Source: Paraburkholderia metrosideri
GTDB lineage: Bacteria; Pseudomonadota; Gammaproteobacteria; Burkholderiales; Burkholderiaceae
Assembly (NCBI RefSeq): GCF_904848625.1
Contig: NZ_CAJHCP010000014.1
Coordinates: 175,564-239,563, forward strand
Direction: 5' to 3'
DNA length: 64,000 bases
Below are positions 25,445 to 34,480 of this stretch, piece after piece (position 1 is the first letter of the stretch; every line of letters begins with the position of its first letter). The notes under the pieces are model-generated. The model did not search any database and was not told where the DNA came from. It saw only the letters and a program-made list of their open reading frames with translations. Position numbers and translations under genes: made by a program.

Positions 25445-26184
25445 GCGTTCATCTCGCCCTGTCACGGGACGCCGTCGTACCCACGGTCGCTGAAGAGCGA
25501 GTGAACCGCTCACCACTCGCGGTATCGGTGCGCGGTTTGCAGCGCCGCTACGGCACGCGTGTCGTCATCGACGCGCTCGATCTCGATATCCGGAAAGGCG
25601 AATTCGTCGCACTGCTCGGAGAGAGCGGCTGTGGAAAGACCACACTGTTGCGTGCACTGGCCGGGCTCGACGTGCCTGACGCCGGCCAGATCCGCGCACC
25701 CGAACGTCCTTCCGTGGTGTTTCAGGAGCACCGGCTATTGCCGTGGGCGACGCTGTGGGAGAACGTCGCGCTCGGTCATGAAACGACGGTCGGTCGCGCG
25801 GGCGCAGCGCGCGCGCTGGCCGAAGTCGGACTGTCCGGGCGGGAGGACGACTGGCCACGCAACCTGTCCGGAGGGCAGGCGCAACGCGTGGCGCTGGCCC
25901 GGGGGCTGGTTCGCGATCCTGCGTTGCTGCTGCTCGACGAACCGTTCGCCGCGCTCGATGCACTCACGCGTATCAAGATGCACGGACTCGTCAAGGAACT
26001 CGTCGCACGCCATCAACCCGGGGTGCTGCTCGTGACCCATGACGTCGACGAGGCGCTCACGCTCGCCGACAGGATTCTTGTCATGCGCGCGGGACGCATC
26101 GCGGCTTCGTTTCAACCCGGCAATCACGCACCGCAGACCCTGCGGTCGAGCCTGCTCGAAGAACTCGGCGTTCAGTCTCACTGA
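25441..26184 (+). CDS. ssuB: Sulfonate-type ABC transporter ATP-binding protein
   Basis: 247 aa from the ATG at 25441, which overlaps the ssuC stop. Walker A GESGCGKTT at 60-68, Q-loop in VVFQEHRLLPWATLWENV, signature NLSGGQAQRVALARGL, Walker B LLLLDEPFAALDA and switch histidine in LVTHDVDEAL. The LPWATLWENV segment after the Q-loop is characteristic of SsuB/TauB ATPases. An N-terminal extension of about 28 residues precedes the domain. Confidence 0.92.
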   Translation: MSVHLALSRDAVVPTVAEERVNRSPLAVSVRGLQRRYGTRVVIDALDLDIRKGEFVALLGESGCGKTTLLRALAGLDVPDAGQIRAPERPSVVFQEHRLLPWATLWENVALGHETTVGRAGAARALAEVGLSGREDDWPRNLSGGQAQRVALARGLVRDPALLLLDEPFAALDALTRIKMHGLVKELVARHQPGVLLVTHDVDEALTLADRILVMRAGRIAASFQPGNHAPQTLRSSLLEELGVQSH

Positions 26185-26218
26185 GCGCTTTCTGTACGAC
26201 TCCAAGGACCCGATAAGG

Positions 26219-27223
26219 ATGAACGATTCATCGCTGAGCCGCCGCCAACTGTTGCGCGCGGCGGGTGGACTGCTGGCCGGCGCCGCCGCCAGCAGTCTGT
26301 TTCCGGCTCGCGCAGCCGAACCGCGCAAGCTCACACGCAACACCGATACGGTCCGCCTTGGATGGGGATACGGCAGCTTGCCGGACCTGGCCCGCCAGCG
26401 CGGCGTATTCGACAAGACGCTGGCTGCGAAGGGCATCAAGGTCGAATGGGTCGGGCCGTTCCCGAATCATGCGCCGTCGATTCAGGCCGTCGTGGGCGGC
26501 AGTGCGGATTTCGGCTTCTGGGGCTCGACGACGCCCGCACTGGCCGCGATGCTGGCCGGTTCGCCGCTCGTGTTCAATGCGTTCGACGTCTATTCCCCGC
26601 GCTCGACCGCGATCATTGTGAAGAAATCGAGCGGCATCAATTCGGTTGCCGATCTCGTGGGCCGCAAGGTCGCGATCAACCGGTCGGGGTTGGGGGAGTT
26701 CCTGCTGATCGCAGCACTGGAAAAGAACCACGTCGACCGCAGCAAGGTCGAGTTCGTTTATCTGAACCCACCCGACGCCGCGCCGGCCTTTGCGCAAGGG
26801 GTGGTCGATGCGTGGTCGATGTGGTCGCCGGCTGTCGACATCGCCCGCTATAGCAATAATGCCAAAGACATTTTCAACGAAGGACGCGACCTCGATTTCC
26901 TGATCGATTACAGCTCGCTCGTGACGCGCAGAAAATTTACCGAAGAGAATTCCGAACTGATTCGCGCAGTGATCGATGCGTACTATGTCGAAGGCGCATG
27001 GCAGTCCGCGCATTCCGCCGAATCTGAACAGATCGCGCAGAAGGAGGCTAAATATCCCGATCAGGTGCGCGACTATTTGACGAATCTGAAGCGCGTGAAT
27101 CAATTCCACGAACCGGACGACGCAGCTTTCATCGCGCAATTCCAGCGTGCTGCCGACTGGCTCGCGGAACGCAAGATCATCAACTCGCGAATCAAGGTCG
27201 CGGATTACAGCGTCAAGGTTTGA
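26219..27223 (+). CDS. ssuA: Sulfonate-type ABC transporter substrate-binding protein
   Basis: 334 aa. The N-terminus has a twin-arginine-like export signal (SLSRRQLLRAAGGLLAGAAASSLFPARAAE). The mature protein has the SsuA/NrtA/TauA pattern: VRLGWGYGSLPDLARQRGVFDKTLAAKGIKVEWVGPFPNHAPSIQAVVGGSADFGFWGSTTPALAAMLAGS and PPDAAPAFAQGVVDAWSMWSPAVDIA. It should capture an aliphatic sulfonate or related anion in the periplasm. It lies 34 bp after ssuB; the next gene, an SfnB/DszC-type enzyme, follows by 10 bp, so transport and oxidation are in one operon. Confidence 0.88.
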   Translation: MNDSSLSRRQLLRAAGGLLAGAAASSLFPARAAEPRKLTRNTDTVRLGWGYGSLPDLARQRGVFDKTLAAKGIKVEWVGPFPNHAPSIQAVVGGSADFGFWGSTTPALAAMLAGSPLVFNAFDVYSPRSTAIIVKKSSGINSVADLVGRKVAINRSGLGEFLLIAALEKNHVDRSKVEFVYLNPPDAAPAFAQGVVDAWSMWSPAVDIARYSNNAKDIFNEGRDLDFLIDYSSLVTRRKFTEENSELIRAVIDAYYVEGAWQSAHSAESEQIAQKEAKYPDQVRDYLTNLKRVNQFHEPDDAAFIAQFQRAADWLAERKIINSRIKVADYSVKV

Positions 27224-27233
27224 CAGACAGACG

Positions 27234-28448
27234 ATGGCAACCACGCTCGTTTCACCGTTGTCCGCCAACCTCGGCTTCGCCGGGGTTATCGCCGATCTCG
27301 CCCGCACCGCAGTGGAGCGGGAGCGCAGTCATCGTTTACCGCACGAGGAAATCGCGCTGCTCAAGGAGCTCGGCTTCGGCGCACTGCGCCTGCCGCCCGA
27401 CGCTGGCGGGCGAGGTGCGTCGTTGAGCGAGTTGTTCGTCGTGGCGCGTGACATCGCGGCAGCGGACTCGAACATCGCTCACGCATTTCGCAATCATCTG
27501 TGGCTGGTCGAAGCGGCGCTCCGGCATCGGGATCACCCTTTCCATGCACACGTTCTCGATCTGACGGGAAACCGCAAAACCGTCGGCCTGAGTTTCGCGC
27601 ACACCGACGCGGTGGCGGCCGGTGCGCGTCCCAGCCAGGTGTTGAGCCGGCTCGACTGGGACGAAGAGCGGCGCGCCTATATCGGCTCGGGCGAGAAGGT
27701 CTACGCGACCGGCAACCTCTATAACGACGCGTTCGTTGGCGTCGCGGTGGAAAGCCGCGAAGGCAGAACCGTTCAATACGTGCTCGAGCGAGGCCCGGGC
27801 GTCAGCAACGATGACGACTGGCAGGGATTCGGTCAACGACTGACGGGCTCGGGGACGGCGAAGTTTCGTGCCGTGACGGTGCCCGCGGCTCATGTCTATC
27901 CGCCAGACCCGCCGCGCACCGACGAAGCGGCACCGTGGGGATACACCTTTCATCAGGTCTATCTGACCAGCTGTATTGCCGGGATCGTCCGGCGGATAGC
28001 GTTGGATGCCGTCGACGTGTTGCGCGCGCGTGGGCGCAACTTCTATCACGGTGATGCGGTGCATCCGTCGGACGAGCCCGTGCTGCAAGCGCTACTTGGC
28101 CGCATTCGAGCCTATTCGGCCAGCGTCGAAGCAACCGCCGATCGCGCGGTGGACGCGCTGCAGCGTGCGTGGGATAGCTATGGAACAGCCGACGAATATC
28201 ACGCCACGCTCGCCGCGACGCTTTCGGCGGCAGAAGCCAAAGTCGTGATCGACGATCTCGCGCCGCAGATCGCCAGCTGGCTGATCGACTTGGGGTCCGG
28301 CTCGGTGGTGTCTCGCGTGGGCGCGCTGGACCGCCACTGGCGCAACATCAAGGTGATCGCTTCGCACAATCCGCGAACCTACAAGGAACGGCTGCTTGGA
28401 CAAAACCTGCTGACGGGCCAACTGCCGCCCACCGGCGCGTTCTTCTGA
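27234..28448 (+). CDS. SfnB/DszC-type acyl-CoA-dehydrogenase-fold monooxygenase (copy B)
   Basis: 404 aa from the ATG at 27234. Same fold as copy A: HRLPHEEIALLKELGFGALRLPPDAGGRGASLSELF, GSGEKVYATGNLYNDAF, DDDWQGFGQRLTGSGTAKF and C-terminal ALDRHWRNIKVIASHNPRTYKERLLGQNLLTG. It is clearly diverged from copies A and C, so it is unlikely to be a recent duplicate and probably serves another substrate or step. It is the last gene of the ssuCBA operon and is followed by a strong hairpin. Confidence 0.85.
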   Translation: MATTLVSPLSANLGFAGVIADLARTAVERERSHRLPHEEIALLKELGFGALRLPPDAGGRGASLSELFVVARDIAAADSNIAHAFRNHLWLVEAALRHRDHPFHAHVLDLTGNRKTVGLSFAHTDAVAAGARPSQVLSRLDWDEERRAYIGSGEKVYATGNLYNDAFVGVAVESREGRTVQYVLERGPGVSNDDDWQGFGQRLTGSGTAKFRAVTVPAAHVYPPDPPRTDEAAPWGYTFHQVYLTSCIAGIVRRIALDAVDVLRARGRNFYHGDAVHPSDEPVLQALLGRIRAYSASVEATADRAVDALQRAWDSYGTADEYHATLAATLSAAEAKVVIDDLAPQIASWLIDLGSGSVVSRVGALDRHWRNIKVIASHNPRTYKERLLGQNLLTGQLPPTGAFF

Positions 28449-28750
28449 GTTAGCGGGAGGGGTTGCAACGCGGCACCGGTTATCCGGTTGATGAGCGGCG
28501 TGTCAGCGTCGTTGAGTTATCGCTGTCGAGGCGCGCAGCTTGTCTGCGCGCCTTTGCATGTGGACGATCTGCGAGGGGCTAGAGCGCTTTGCGCGGATGG
28601 TATCGGCGTAACGTTCGCCAAAAATAAGTAAAGCGAAATTGCTTGGTTGGGTCAGGCCGGCCGTGCCGCGATACTTGTCTGTCCGATGGCCTGGTCATCG
28701 GCATTCAATGTATCCGCTTGCGGTATCACTTCCAGGCTGAGCTTTGCACC
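28449..28750. other. Intergenic region after the ssu operon
   Basis: 302 bp with the terminator at 28529-28555 and, beyond it, presumably the promoter of the next ABC operon (AT-rich patch around 28620-28642). No gene seen. Confidence 0.5.
28529..28555 (+). terminator. Terminator of the ssu operon
   Basis: AGGCGCGCAG and CTGCGCGCCT form a perfect 10-bp stem with a 5-nt loop, followed by a short T run, about 80 bp after the copy B stop. Confidence 0.75.
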
Positions 28751-30295
28751 ATGACGCAATTCACTGATCCCGATCAGCATGCACTCGTCGCCGACGGCAC
28801 CGCCGCCGACGCGGCTGCCCCGATTCTGACCGCTCACGCGTTGACGAAGCAGTTCGGCGCCACCATCGCGTTATCGAATCTCGATCTGTCGATCAGGCCG
28901 GGCGAAGTCGTCGCGCTGATGGGCGCGAATGGCGCGGGCAAGTCGACCTTCGTCAAGATATTGAGCGGCGTGTATGCGGCCGATGGCGGCACCCTGACGC
29001 TGGCGGGCAAGCCGTATCGACCCGCCTCGCCACAAGCGGCCAAGCAACTCGGCATTGCCACCGTGCATCAGTCGATTGCGGATGCGGTAGTGCCGACGTT
29101 GTCGATCGCGGACAACCTGCTGCTCGACCGCCTGTGCGATCCCGCATCGCCATGGCGCGTGCCGCCTGCCGTGCGCCGCGAAGCGGCAGCCCCGTTAGCG
29201 TCGCGCGTCGGTCTCGAGGTCGATCTGTCTGCGCCGCTCGGCACGCTGTCGCTCGCGAGTCAGCAACTCGTGACGCTGGCGCGCGCGTTGGCTTCGCAAC
29301 CGCGGCTGCTGATTCTCGACGAGCCCACTGCAAGTCTCTCCGCAGCCGAGGCCGAGCGGCTCTTCGCGCGGCTTGAGCCATTGCGCGAGGAGGGTGTCGC
29401 GATCCTGCTGGTATCGCATCGGCTCGGCGATTTGCGGCGCATGGCGGACCGCGTGGCGATCATGCGTGACGGCCGCCTGGTGGCCGACCTGCAACCCCCG
29501 ATCGATTTCGATGCGGCGGTCGAAACCATGATCGGACGACCGTTGCCGCAAGCGCGCACGCTGGAGGCAGCCAGCGCAGCATCGCTCACGCCGTGTTTCA
29601 GCGCTCGCGAGTTGCAGTTGACACCCACCAGCGTTGCGTTCGACCTCGACGTGCAGCGCGGCGAAATCGTGGCGATTGCCGGTCCGGTGGGCGGCGGCAA
29701 GTCGCGTCTCGCGCGCACGATTTTCGGCGCGACGCGTGCCAGCAGCGGCGCCATGAAGCTCGACGGCAAGCCATGGAGTCCCCGTTCTCCCGCCGATGCG
29801 ATTCGTGCCGGCGTGTTCCTCGCGGGCGAGGATCGCTGGCGCTCATCGCTGTTTCCGGACAGCGTACCGTTTGCGTCGATTGCGGGCACGCTGAGCTTTC
29901 CGTTCCTGTCGCGCTGGTTCAAACGCGGTGCGGTGCGCGAAGCGACGGAACGCACTGCCGCCGTCGACGCGATCCAGACCTTCGGCATTCGCTGCACCGG
30001 TCCCGACGACCGTCTCACGCGGCTATCCGGTGGCAATCAGCAGAAAGTCGTGCTGGCGCGCTGGCATGTCGAACCTGCGCGCCTATTGCTGCTCGACGAA
30101 CCGTTTCAGGGTGTCGACGCCGGCGCGCGCGCCGATATCGTCGATACCTTGCGGCGGCACGCGCACGAACGCGCGACGCTCGTGTTCGTCAGCGACCTCG
30201 AAGAAGCGCTGGAAGTTGCGGATCGCGTCGTGTGGTTCGATCGCGCGACACTCGAGCGTTTGCCCACGTCTAACCTGAAAGCCCTTCATTCATGA
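28751..30295 (+). CDS. Ribose-type ABC transporter ATPase with two nucleotide-binding domains
   Basis: 514 aa from the ATG at 28751. Two ABC domains in tandem as in RbsA/MglA. The first has Walker A MGANGAGKST and LLILDEPTASLSAAEAERLF. The second has a degenerate Walker A (AGPVGGGKSR), signature RLSGGNQQKVVLARW and Walker B LLLLDEPFQGVDAGARADI. The first domain signature is weak (LSLASQQLVTLARAL rather than LSxGxxQ), as is common when one site is non-catalytic. It overlaps the permease gene by 4 bp (ATGA). Sugar import would be the default guess, but the surrounding SfnB/DszC enzymes suggest a sulfur-containing substrate. Confidence 0.9.
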   Translation: MTQFTDPDQHALVADGTAADAAAPILTAHALTKQFGATIALSNLDLSIRPGEVVALMGANGAGKSTFVKILSGVYAADGGTLTLAGKPYRPASPQAAKQLGIATVHQSIADAVVPTLSIADNLLLDRLCDPASPWRVPPAVRREAAAPLASRVGLEVDLSAPLGTLSLASQQLVTLARALASQPRLLILDEPTASLSAAEAERLFARLEPLREEGVAILLVSHRLGDLRRMADRVAIMRDGRLVADLQPPIDFDAAVETMIGRPLPQARTLEAASAASLTPCFSARELQLTPTSVAFDLDVQRGEIVAIAGPVGGGKSRLARTIFGATRASSGAMKLDGKPWSPRSPADAIRAGVFLAGEDRWRSSLFPDSVPFASIAGTLSFPFLSRWFKRGAVREATERTAAVDAIQTFGIRCTGPDDRLTRLSGGNQQKVVLARWHVEPARLLLLDEPFQGVDAGARADIVDTLRRHAHERATLVFVSDLEEALEVADRVVWFDRATLERLPTSNLKALHS

Positions 30296-31356
30296 AACCG
30301 GTCACCCCTTCCATTCCCCGCGACGGTACCGCTGGCGAACCCGCGCGGCCCGCGCTGCGCAATCTGCGCAGTCTGCGCGATCACCTTGAGCGAACCGGCA
30401 TTCTGCTGGTGCTGGCGATTCTGATCGTCGTCTTTGCCACCAAAGAGCCCGCGTTTCTGAACCTCGACAACCTGTTCAGCATCTTGCAGGCGGTATCGAT
30501 CGTCGCGCTGCTCGGCATCGGCGTGACGATCACGCTGGCTGCGGGTGGCTTCGATCTGTCGGTGGGCAGCGTGGCCGCGTCGGCACAGATGGCAGCGAGC
30601 TATGTGTTGATCGTATGGCACGGCAGCGCGCTCGCGGCGGTGACCGCGTGCGTGGTGCTCGGCGTGGTTGCAGGGTTGTTCAATGGCCTGCTGATCACGC
30701 GGTTGCGGGTGCCGGACCAGTTGGCGACGCTCGGCACGCTGTTCCTGCTCGCCGGTCTGCAACTGATTCCAACCGGCGGACGCTCGCTTGCCACCGGCAC
30801 GGTGTTGCCTGACGGCACGGAAGCAAGCGGCGTTTTCTCCGACGCGTTTCTCGCCCTCGGGCGCTTTCGTCTCTTCGACGTCGTGCCGTTGCCGGTGTTG
30901 ATCCTCGTTGCGCTGACGGTGCTTGCCTGCATCGTGATGGAGACGACGCGCTGGGGCCGTGTCATCTACGCAATCGGCGGCAATGAGACGGCCGCGCGGC
31001 TCGCGGGTGCGCCGACCGCGCGCTATCGGATCGCGGCGTATGTCGCATCCGGTGCAATTGCGTCGTTGGGGGGCGTGCTGATCGCCGCGCGGGTCGGACG
31101 CGGCGATGTCAGTGCGGGCCACTCGCTGCTGCTCGACGCGGTGGCCGCCGCGCTGATGGGCTACGCGGTATGGGGCGCAAAGCGTCCCAACGTATTCGGG
31201 ACGGTGGTGGGGGCGGTGTTCGTCGGCGTGTTGCTGAACGGCCTGACGATGCTGAATGCGCCGTATTACATGCAGGATTTCATTAAAGGCGTGTTGCTGG
31301 TGCTGGCCCTGGCGTTCACTTTTAGCGTGGGGCGGCGTACCGATTCGCGTGGATAG
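30292..31356 (+). CDS. Ribose-type ABC transporter permease
   Basis: 354 aa, RbsC/BPD_transp_2 family, eight to ten membrane segments. Typical passages are SILQAVSIVALLGIGVTITLAAGGFDLSVGSVAASAQM, the loop GLLITRLRVPDQLATLGTLFLLAGLQLI, and RWGRVIYAIGGNETAARLAGAPTARYRIAAYVASGAIASLGGVLIAARVGRGDVSAG. The GGFDLSVGS motif is the family signature. It overlaps the ATPase gene and is followed after about 150 bp by a monooxygenase gene and then by the binding protein of this system. Confidence 0.9.
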   Translation: MKPVTPSIPRDGTAGEPARPALRNLRSLRDHLERTGILLVLAILIVVFATKEPAFLNLDNLFSILQAVSIVALLGIGVTITLAAGGFDLSVGSVAASAQMAASYVLIVWHGSALAAVTACVVLGVVAGLFNGLLITRLRVPDQLATLGTLFLLAGLQLIPTGGRSLATGTVLPDGTEASGVFSDAFLALGRFRLFDVVPLPVLILVALTVLACIVMETTRWGRVIYAIGGNETAARLAGAPTARYRIAAYVASGAIASLGGVLIAARVGRGDVSAGHSLLLDAVAAALMGYAVWGAKRPNVFGTVVGAVFVGVLLNGLTMLNAPYYMQDFIKGVLLVLALAFTFSVGRRTDSRG

Positions 31357-31503
31357 TTTCGGTATCTGCGCTTATTGCCAGCCGAAACCGGCATGACGGA
31401 ATCTGTTTGCCATCCGAAGGAATATCGATTGCCGAAACGTTCAGTTTGCGCGCGAGATACCCGCTGATAGATTGAGCGAACAGTCAATCACGCGGAGATG
31501 CTC

Positions 31504-32742
31504 ATGGCAGAAGTTCACGAAACGGCTTCATCGAATACGGTCGATGCAAATAAGCAGGCGGCACAAGTGATCGCTAACGACGCGCAAGCTATCGCGGTCG
31601 CGCACGAACTCGCCACCCGTCTCGCCCAGCAGGCGGCTACGCGTGACGTGGAGCGTCGCTTGCCGCGCGAGGAAATCGAATGGTTCTCGCAGTCCGGACT
31701 GTGGGCGATCACGGTGCCGAAGACTTATGGCGGAGCGGGCGTGTCGTTCGTCACGCTGACCGAAGTCGTGAAGATCATTGCAGCAGCAGATCCGTCGCTT
31801 GGGCAGTTGCCGCAGAATCATTTCGGTCTCGTCGATGTCATTGCGCTAACCGGTTCGGAACAGCAGAAGCACTATTTCTTCGGCCAGGTTCTGCAGGGTA
31901 AGCGTTTCGGCAATGGCTTTTCGGAGAAAGGCACGAAGAACGTGCTCGATCTGAAGACCAGCGTGACGCACGAGGGTGACGATTACGTCGTGAATGGCAC
32001 CAAGTTCTACGCCACTGGTGCGCTCTTCGCCGACTTCGTGCCGGTGCTGGGGCTCGACAGTGAGCGCAGGAGCTGGCTCGCGTACATTCCGGCGGGCACG
32101 CCGGGGCTGACCGTGATCGACGACTGGTCAGGTTTCGGCCAACGCACCACGGCGAGCGGCACAGTCGTGCTGGAGAACGTGCGCGTGCCCGCTTCGCACG
32201 TGCTTCCCGCGCACCGCGTATCTGATTTCCCGACCTTGAATGGACCGATTTCGCAGATCATCCAGGCCGCGATCGACGCCGGCATCGCGAAGGCTGCGAT
32301 TGACGATACGCTCGCATTCGTGCGCTCACGCTCGCGCCCATGGATCGATAGCGGTGTCGAGCGTGCGAGCGACGATCCGCTGACGGTGCGCGAGATCGGC
32401 CATCTGCACATTCAGTTGCACGCAGCCGAAGCGCTGCTCGAACGGGCGGCCCGTGTGATCGACGAGATCGCGGCAAAAGCCGAAACCACCGAGGACGACG
32501 TCGCCCGCGCGTCCGTCGCGGTGGGCGAAGCGAAAGTGTTGACCACTGAAGTTGCGTTGCTCGCAGGCGAAAAACTATTCGAACTGTCGGGCACGCAATC
32601 GACGCTCGCCGAACACAATCTCGACCGCCATTGGCGCAACGCTCGGGTGCACACGCTGCATGATCCGGTGCGCTGGAAGTATCACCTGGTCGGCAACTAC
32701 TACCTGAATGGCGTCAAGCCCGCGCGGCATCCGTGGAATTGA
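31504..32742 (+). CDS. SfnB-type acyl-CoA-dehydrogenase-fold monooxygenase (copy C)
   Basis: 412 aa from the ATG at 31504, with GGAG 6 bp upstream; an in-frame ATG at 31498 abuts the ribosome site. SfnB-family features: VERRLPREEIEWFSQSGLWAITVPKTYGGAGVS, LGQLPQNHFGLVDVIALTGSEQQKHYFFGQVLQGKRFGNGFSEKGTK, DYVVNGTKFYATGALFADFVPV, DDWSGFGQRTTASGTVVLENVRVPASHVLP and LDRHWRNARVHTLHDPVRWKYHLVGNYYLNG. SfnB proteins belong to sulfur acquisition from sulfones and sulfonates under sulfate limitation. The gene is placed inside a ribose-type ABC operon, between permease and binding protein. Confidence 0.88.
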   Translation: MAEVHETASSNTVDANKQAAQVIANDAQAIAVAHELATRLAQQAATRDVERRLPREEIEWFSQSGLWAITVPKTYGGAGVSFVTLTEVVKIIAAADPSLGQLPQNHFGLVDVIALTGSEQQKHYFFGQVLQGKRFGNGFSEKGTKNVLDLKTSVTHEGDDYVVNGTKFYATGALFADFVPVLGLDSERRSWLAYIPAGTPGLTVIDDWSGFGQRTTASGTVVLENVRVPASHVLPAHRVSDFPTLNGPISQIIQAAIDAGIAKAAIDDTLAFVRSRSRPWIDSGVERASDDPLTVREIGHLHIQLHAAEALLERAARVIDEIAAKAETTEDDVARASVAVGEAKVLTTEVALLAGEKLFELSGTQSTLAEHNLDRHWRNARVHTLHDPVRWKYHLVGNYYLNGVKPARHPWN

Positions 32743-32880
32743 TGTGATGGCCGGTGCAATAACGGGTGCGCAGATTAATCACGATGAGCGTCATGCGCTC
32801 GCCGCGAGTATCTCGAAGTCTGCGACAAGCGGTGGGAATACGCCGACTAATAACTACATCTTCTATCTGGTTGGAGATCA

Positions 32881-33966
32881 ATGATGAAATCGTTTCTTCG
32901 TCACGCGCGCAAGGTGCACGTCAATGCGAACCGCACGTTAAGCGTGCTCGCCGTAGCGGCTGCCGCGATGCTGGCAGCGCCTGTTGCACACGCGGATCCG
33001 CTCAAGGGTGCGCCTGCGCCATTCGATAAGGGCGGTGTGAAGATCGCACTCGTCAACTATCTGTCGACCGGCGATTTTTTCCAGGCGTATGAAGCCGGCG
33101 CACAAAAGCAGGCGAAGGCGCTCGGCGTCGATCTGCGCATCTACGAAGGCCGCCAGGACGCCGCCGAACAGCGTGAACAGATCCAGCAGGCGATCAGCCT
33201 GGGGGTGTCGGCCATTATCGTCAATCACGGCTTGCCGGAATCGCTGAAAGACGTCGTGCAGCGCGCGTTGGACAAGGGCATCAAGGTCGTCGCGTTCGAT
33301 GTCGATCTGGGTAATCCCAAGGTGCCGCAAATCGAACAGAGCGATCACGATCTGGCCACCTTGCTGTTGAATCAGGCCGTGAAGGACAACGGCGATACCT
33401 TCGACGTGGGCTATGTGTACGTCGCGGGTTTCGCGCCGCTCGACCGGCGCGATGCCGTGTGGCGCGAATTCAAGGCCGCGCATCCGAACGTGCAGGAGAA
33501 GGCTCGCTGGGGCACGGTGGACAATCCGATCGCGCAGTCGGTCGCGAATCAGGCTGCGGCGGCGTATCGCGCACATCCGGAAATTCGCGTGGTGTTCGCA
33601 CCGTATGACGAATTTGCGCGCGGCGCCAAGCTCGCAGCCGACGAGGCGAACCTGTCGTCGAAACTGCGCATTTACAGCGCCGACATCTCGACCTCCGACA
33701 TCGAAGCAATCCGCGCCCCGAACAGCGCATGGGTCGCGACGGCGGCGACGAATCCGGCCGTGGTCGGTGCGGTGTCCGTGCGTGCTGCTGCATTGCTGCT
33801 GGCAGGACAGGAGCCCGAGCATCACATTGTCGTGAAGCCGACGCTGATTACGCGCGACGATCTGGTGAAGAACAACATCAAAACGATTGCCGAGCTAGGA
33901 GAGAAATTCCCGGCATTCCGTTCGAGCGACGCTGCCAAGGCTGCGTGGATTCCGACGGCGAATTGA
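32881..33966 (+). CDS. Periplasmic binding protein of the ribose-type ABC transporter
   Basis: 361 aa (the ATG at 32884 is an equal candidate given GGAG at 32873-32876). A Sec signal of about 38 residues ends AAPVAHADP. The mature part is a Peripla_BP_4/RbsB-like protein: IALVNYLSTGDFFQAYEAGAQKQAKALGVDLRIYEGRQDAAEQREQIQQAISLGVSAIIVNHG, then KVVAFDVDLGNPKVPQIEQSDHDLATLLL and RVVFAPYDEFARGAKLAADEANL. It is separated from its permease and ATPase by the SfnB-type gene. Expected ligand by family: a sugar; by context: possibly an organosulfur compound. Confidence 0.88.
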   Translation: MMKSFLRHARKVHVNANRTLSVLAVAAAAMLAAPVAHADPLKGAPAPFDKGGVKIALVNYLSTGDFFQAYEAGAQKQAKALGVDLRIYEGRQDAAEQREQIQQAISLGVSAIIVNHGLPESLKDVVQRALDKGIKVVAFDVDLGNPKVPQIEQSDHDLATLLLNQAVKDNGDTFDVGYVYVAGFAPLDRRDAVWREFKAAHPNVQEKARWGTVDNPIAQSVANQAAAAYRAHPEIRVVFAPYDEFARGAKLAADEANLSSKLRIYSADISTSDIEAIRAPNSAWVATAATNPAVVGAVSVRAAALLLAGQEPEHHIVVKPTLITRDDLVKNNIKTIAELGEKFPAFRSSDAAKAAWIPTAN

Positions 33967-34276
33967 TGAATATGACATGCGGCTTCAGCGCGTGTAGTGC
34001 GATGCTTTCAGCAATCAGGAAGATCTCTCAAGACGCGTTGTACGCACTGTCGCACGGCGGTCTTTATCAGAAAGCGGAATGCGAAGCGCGACTACCCGTT
34101 GATAAAGATCGAAGCATTCGTTCGTTTCGAATGCCCGCAAGGTTTCGTATTGTTTGAAGCGTGTCGCAAGCTTCGAACATCGCCCGACACACCCTGGACC
34201 CGGCAGCACCGGAGCGCTGTATGCGCGAAACGCCTACGCCGTGGTCCTGCCCAACAACCAGCAAGGAAGAAGACTC
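33967..34276. other. Intergenic region upstream of cspA
   Basis: 310 bp without a gene. A hairpin-forming repeat GCATTCG, seven bases, CGAATGC lies at 34114-34134. The cold-shock gene probably has a long 5' leader here, as such genes usually do, but no cold-box can be claimed. Confidence 0.4.
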
Positions 34277-34480
34277 ATGGCAACAGGCACGGTCAAGTGG
34301 TTCAACGATTCGAAAGGCTTCGGTTTCATCAAGCCCGATGACGGCGGCGAGGATCTGTTCGCACATTATTCCGAAGTGCGGGCGGCTGGATTCAAGTCGT
34401 TGCGCGAGGATCAGAAGGTGAGTTTTGACGTGAAGCAGGGGCCGAAGGGAAAGCAGGCGGCTGACATTACGCCGCTGTAG
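34277..34480 (+). CDS. cspA: Cold-shock protein, CspA family
   Basis: 67 aa, one OB-fold cold-shock domain: GTVKWFNDSKGFGFIKPDDGGEDLFAHYSEV with RNP-1 (KGFGFI) and an RNP-2-like DLFAHY, ending VKQGPKGKQAADI. It binds single-stranded RNA/DNA and acts as an RNA chaperone. AAGGAAGA precedes the ATG at 34277. RNP-2 has Leu-Phe-Ala instead of the more usual Val-Phe-Val. Confidence 0.95.
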   Translation: MATGTVKWFNDSKGFGFIKPDDGGEDLFAHYSEVRAAGFKSLREDQKVSFDVKQGPKGKQAADITPL

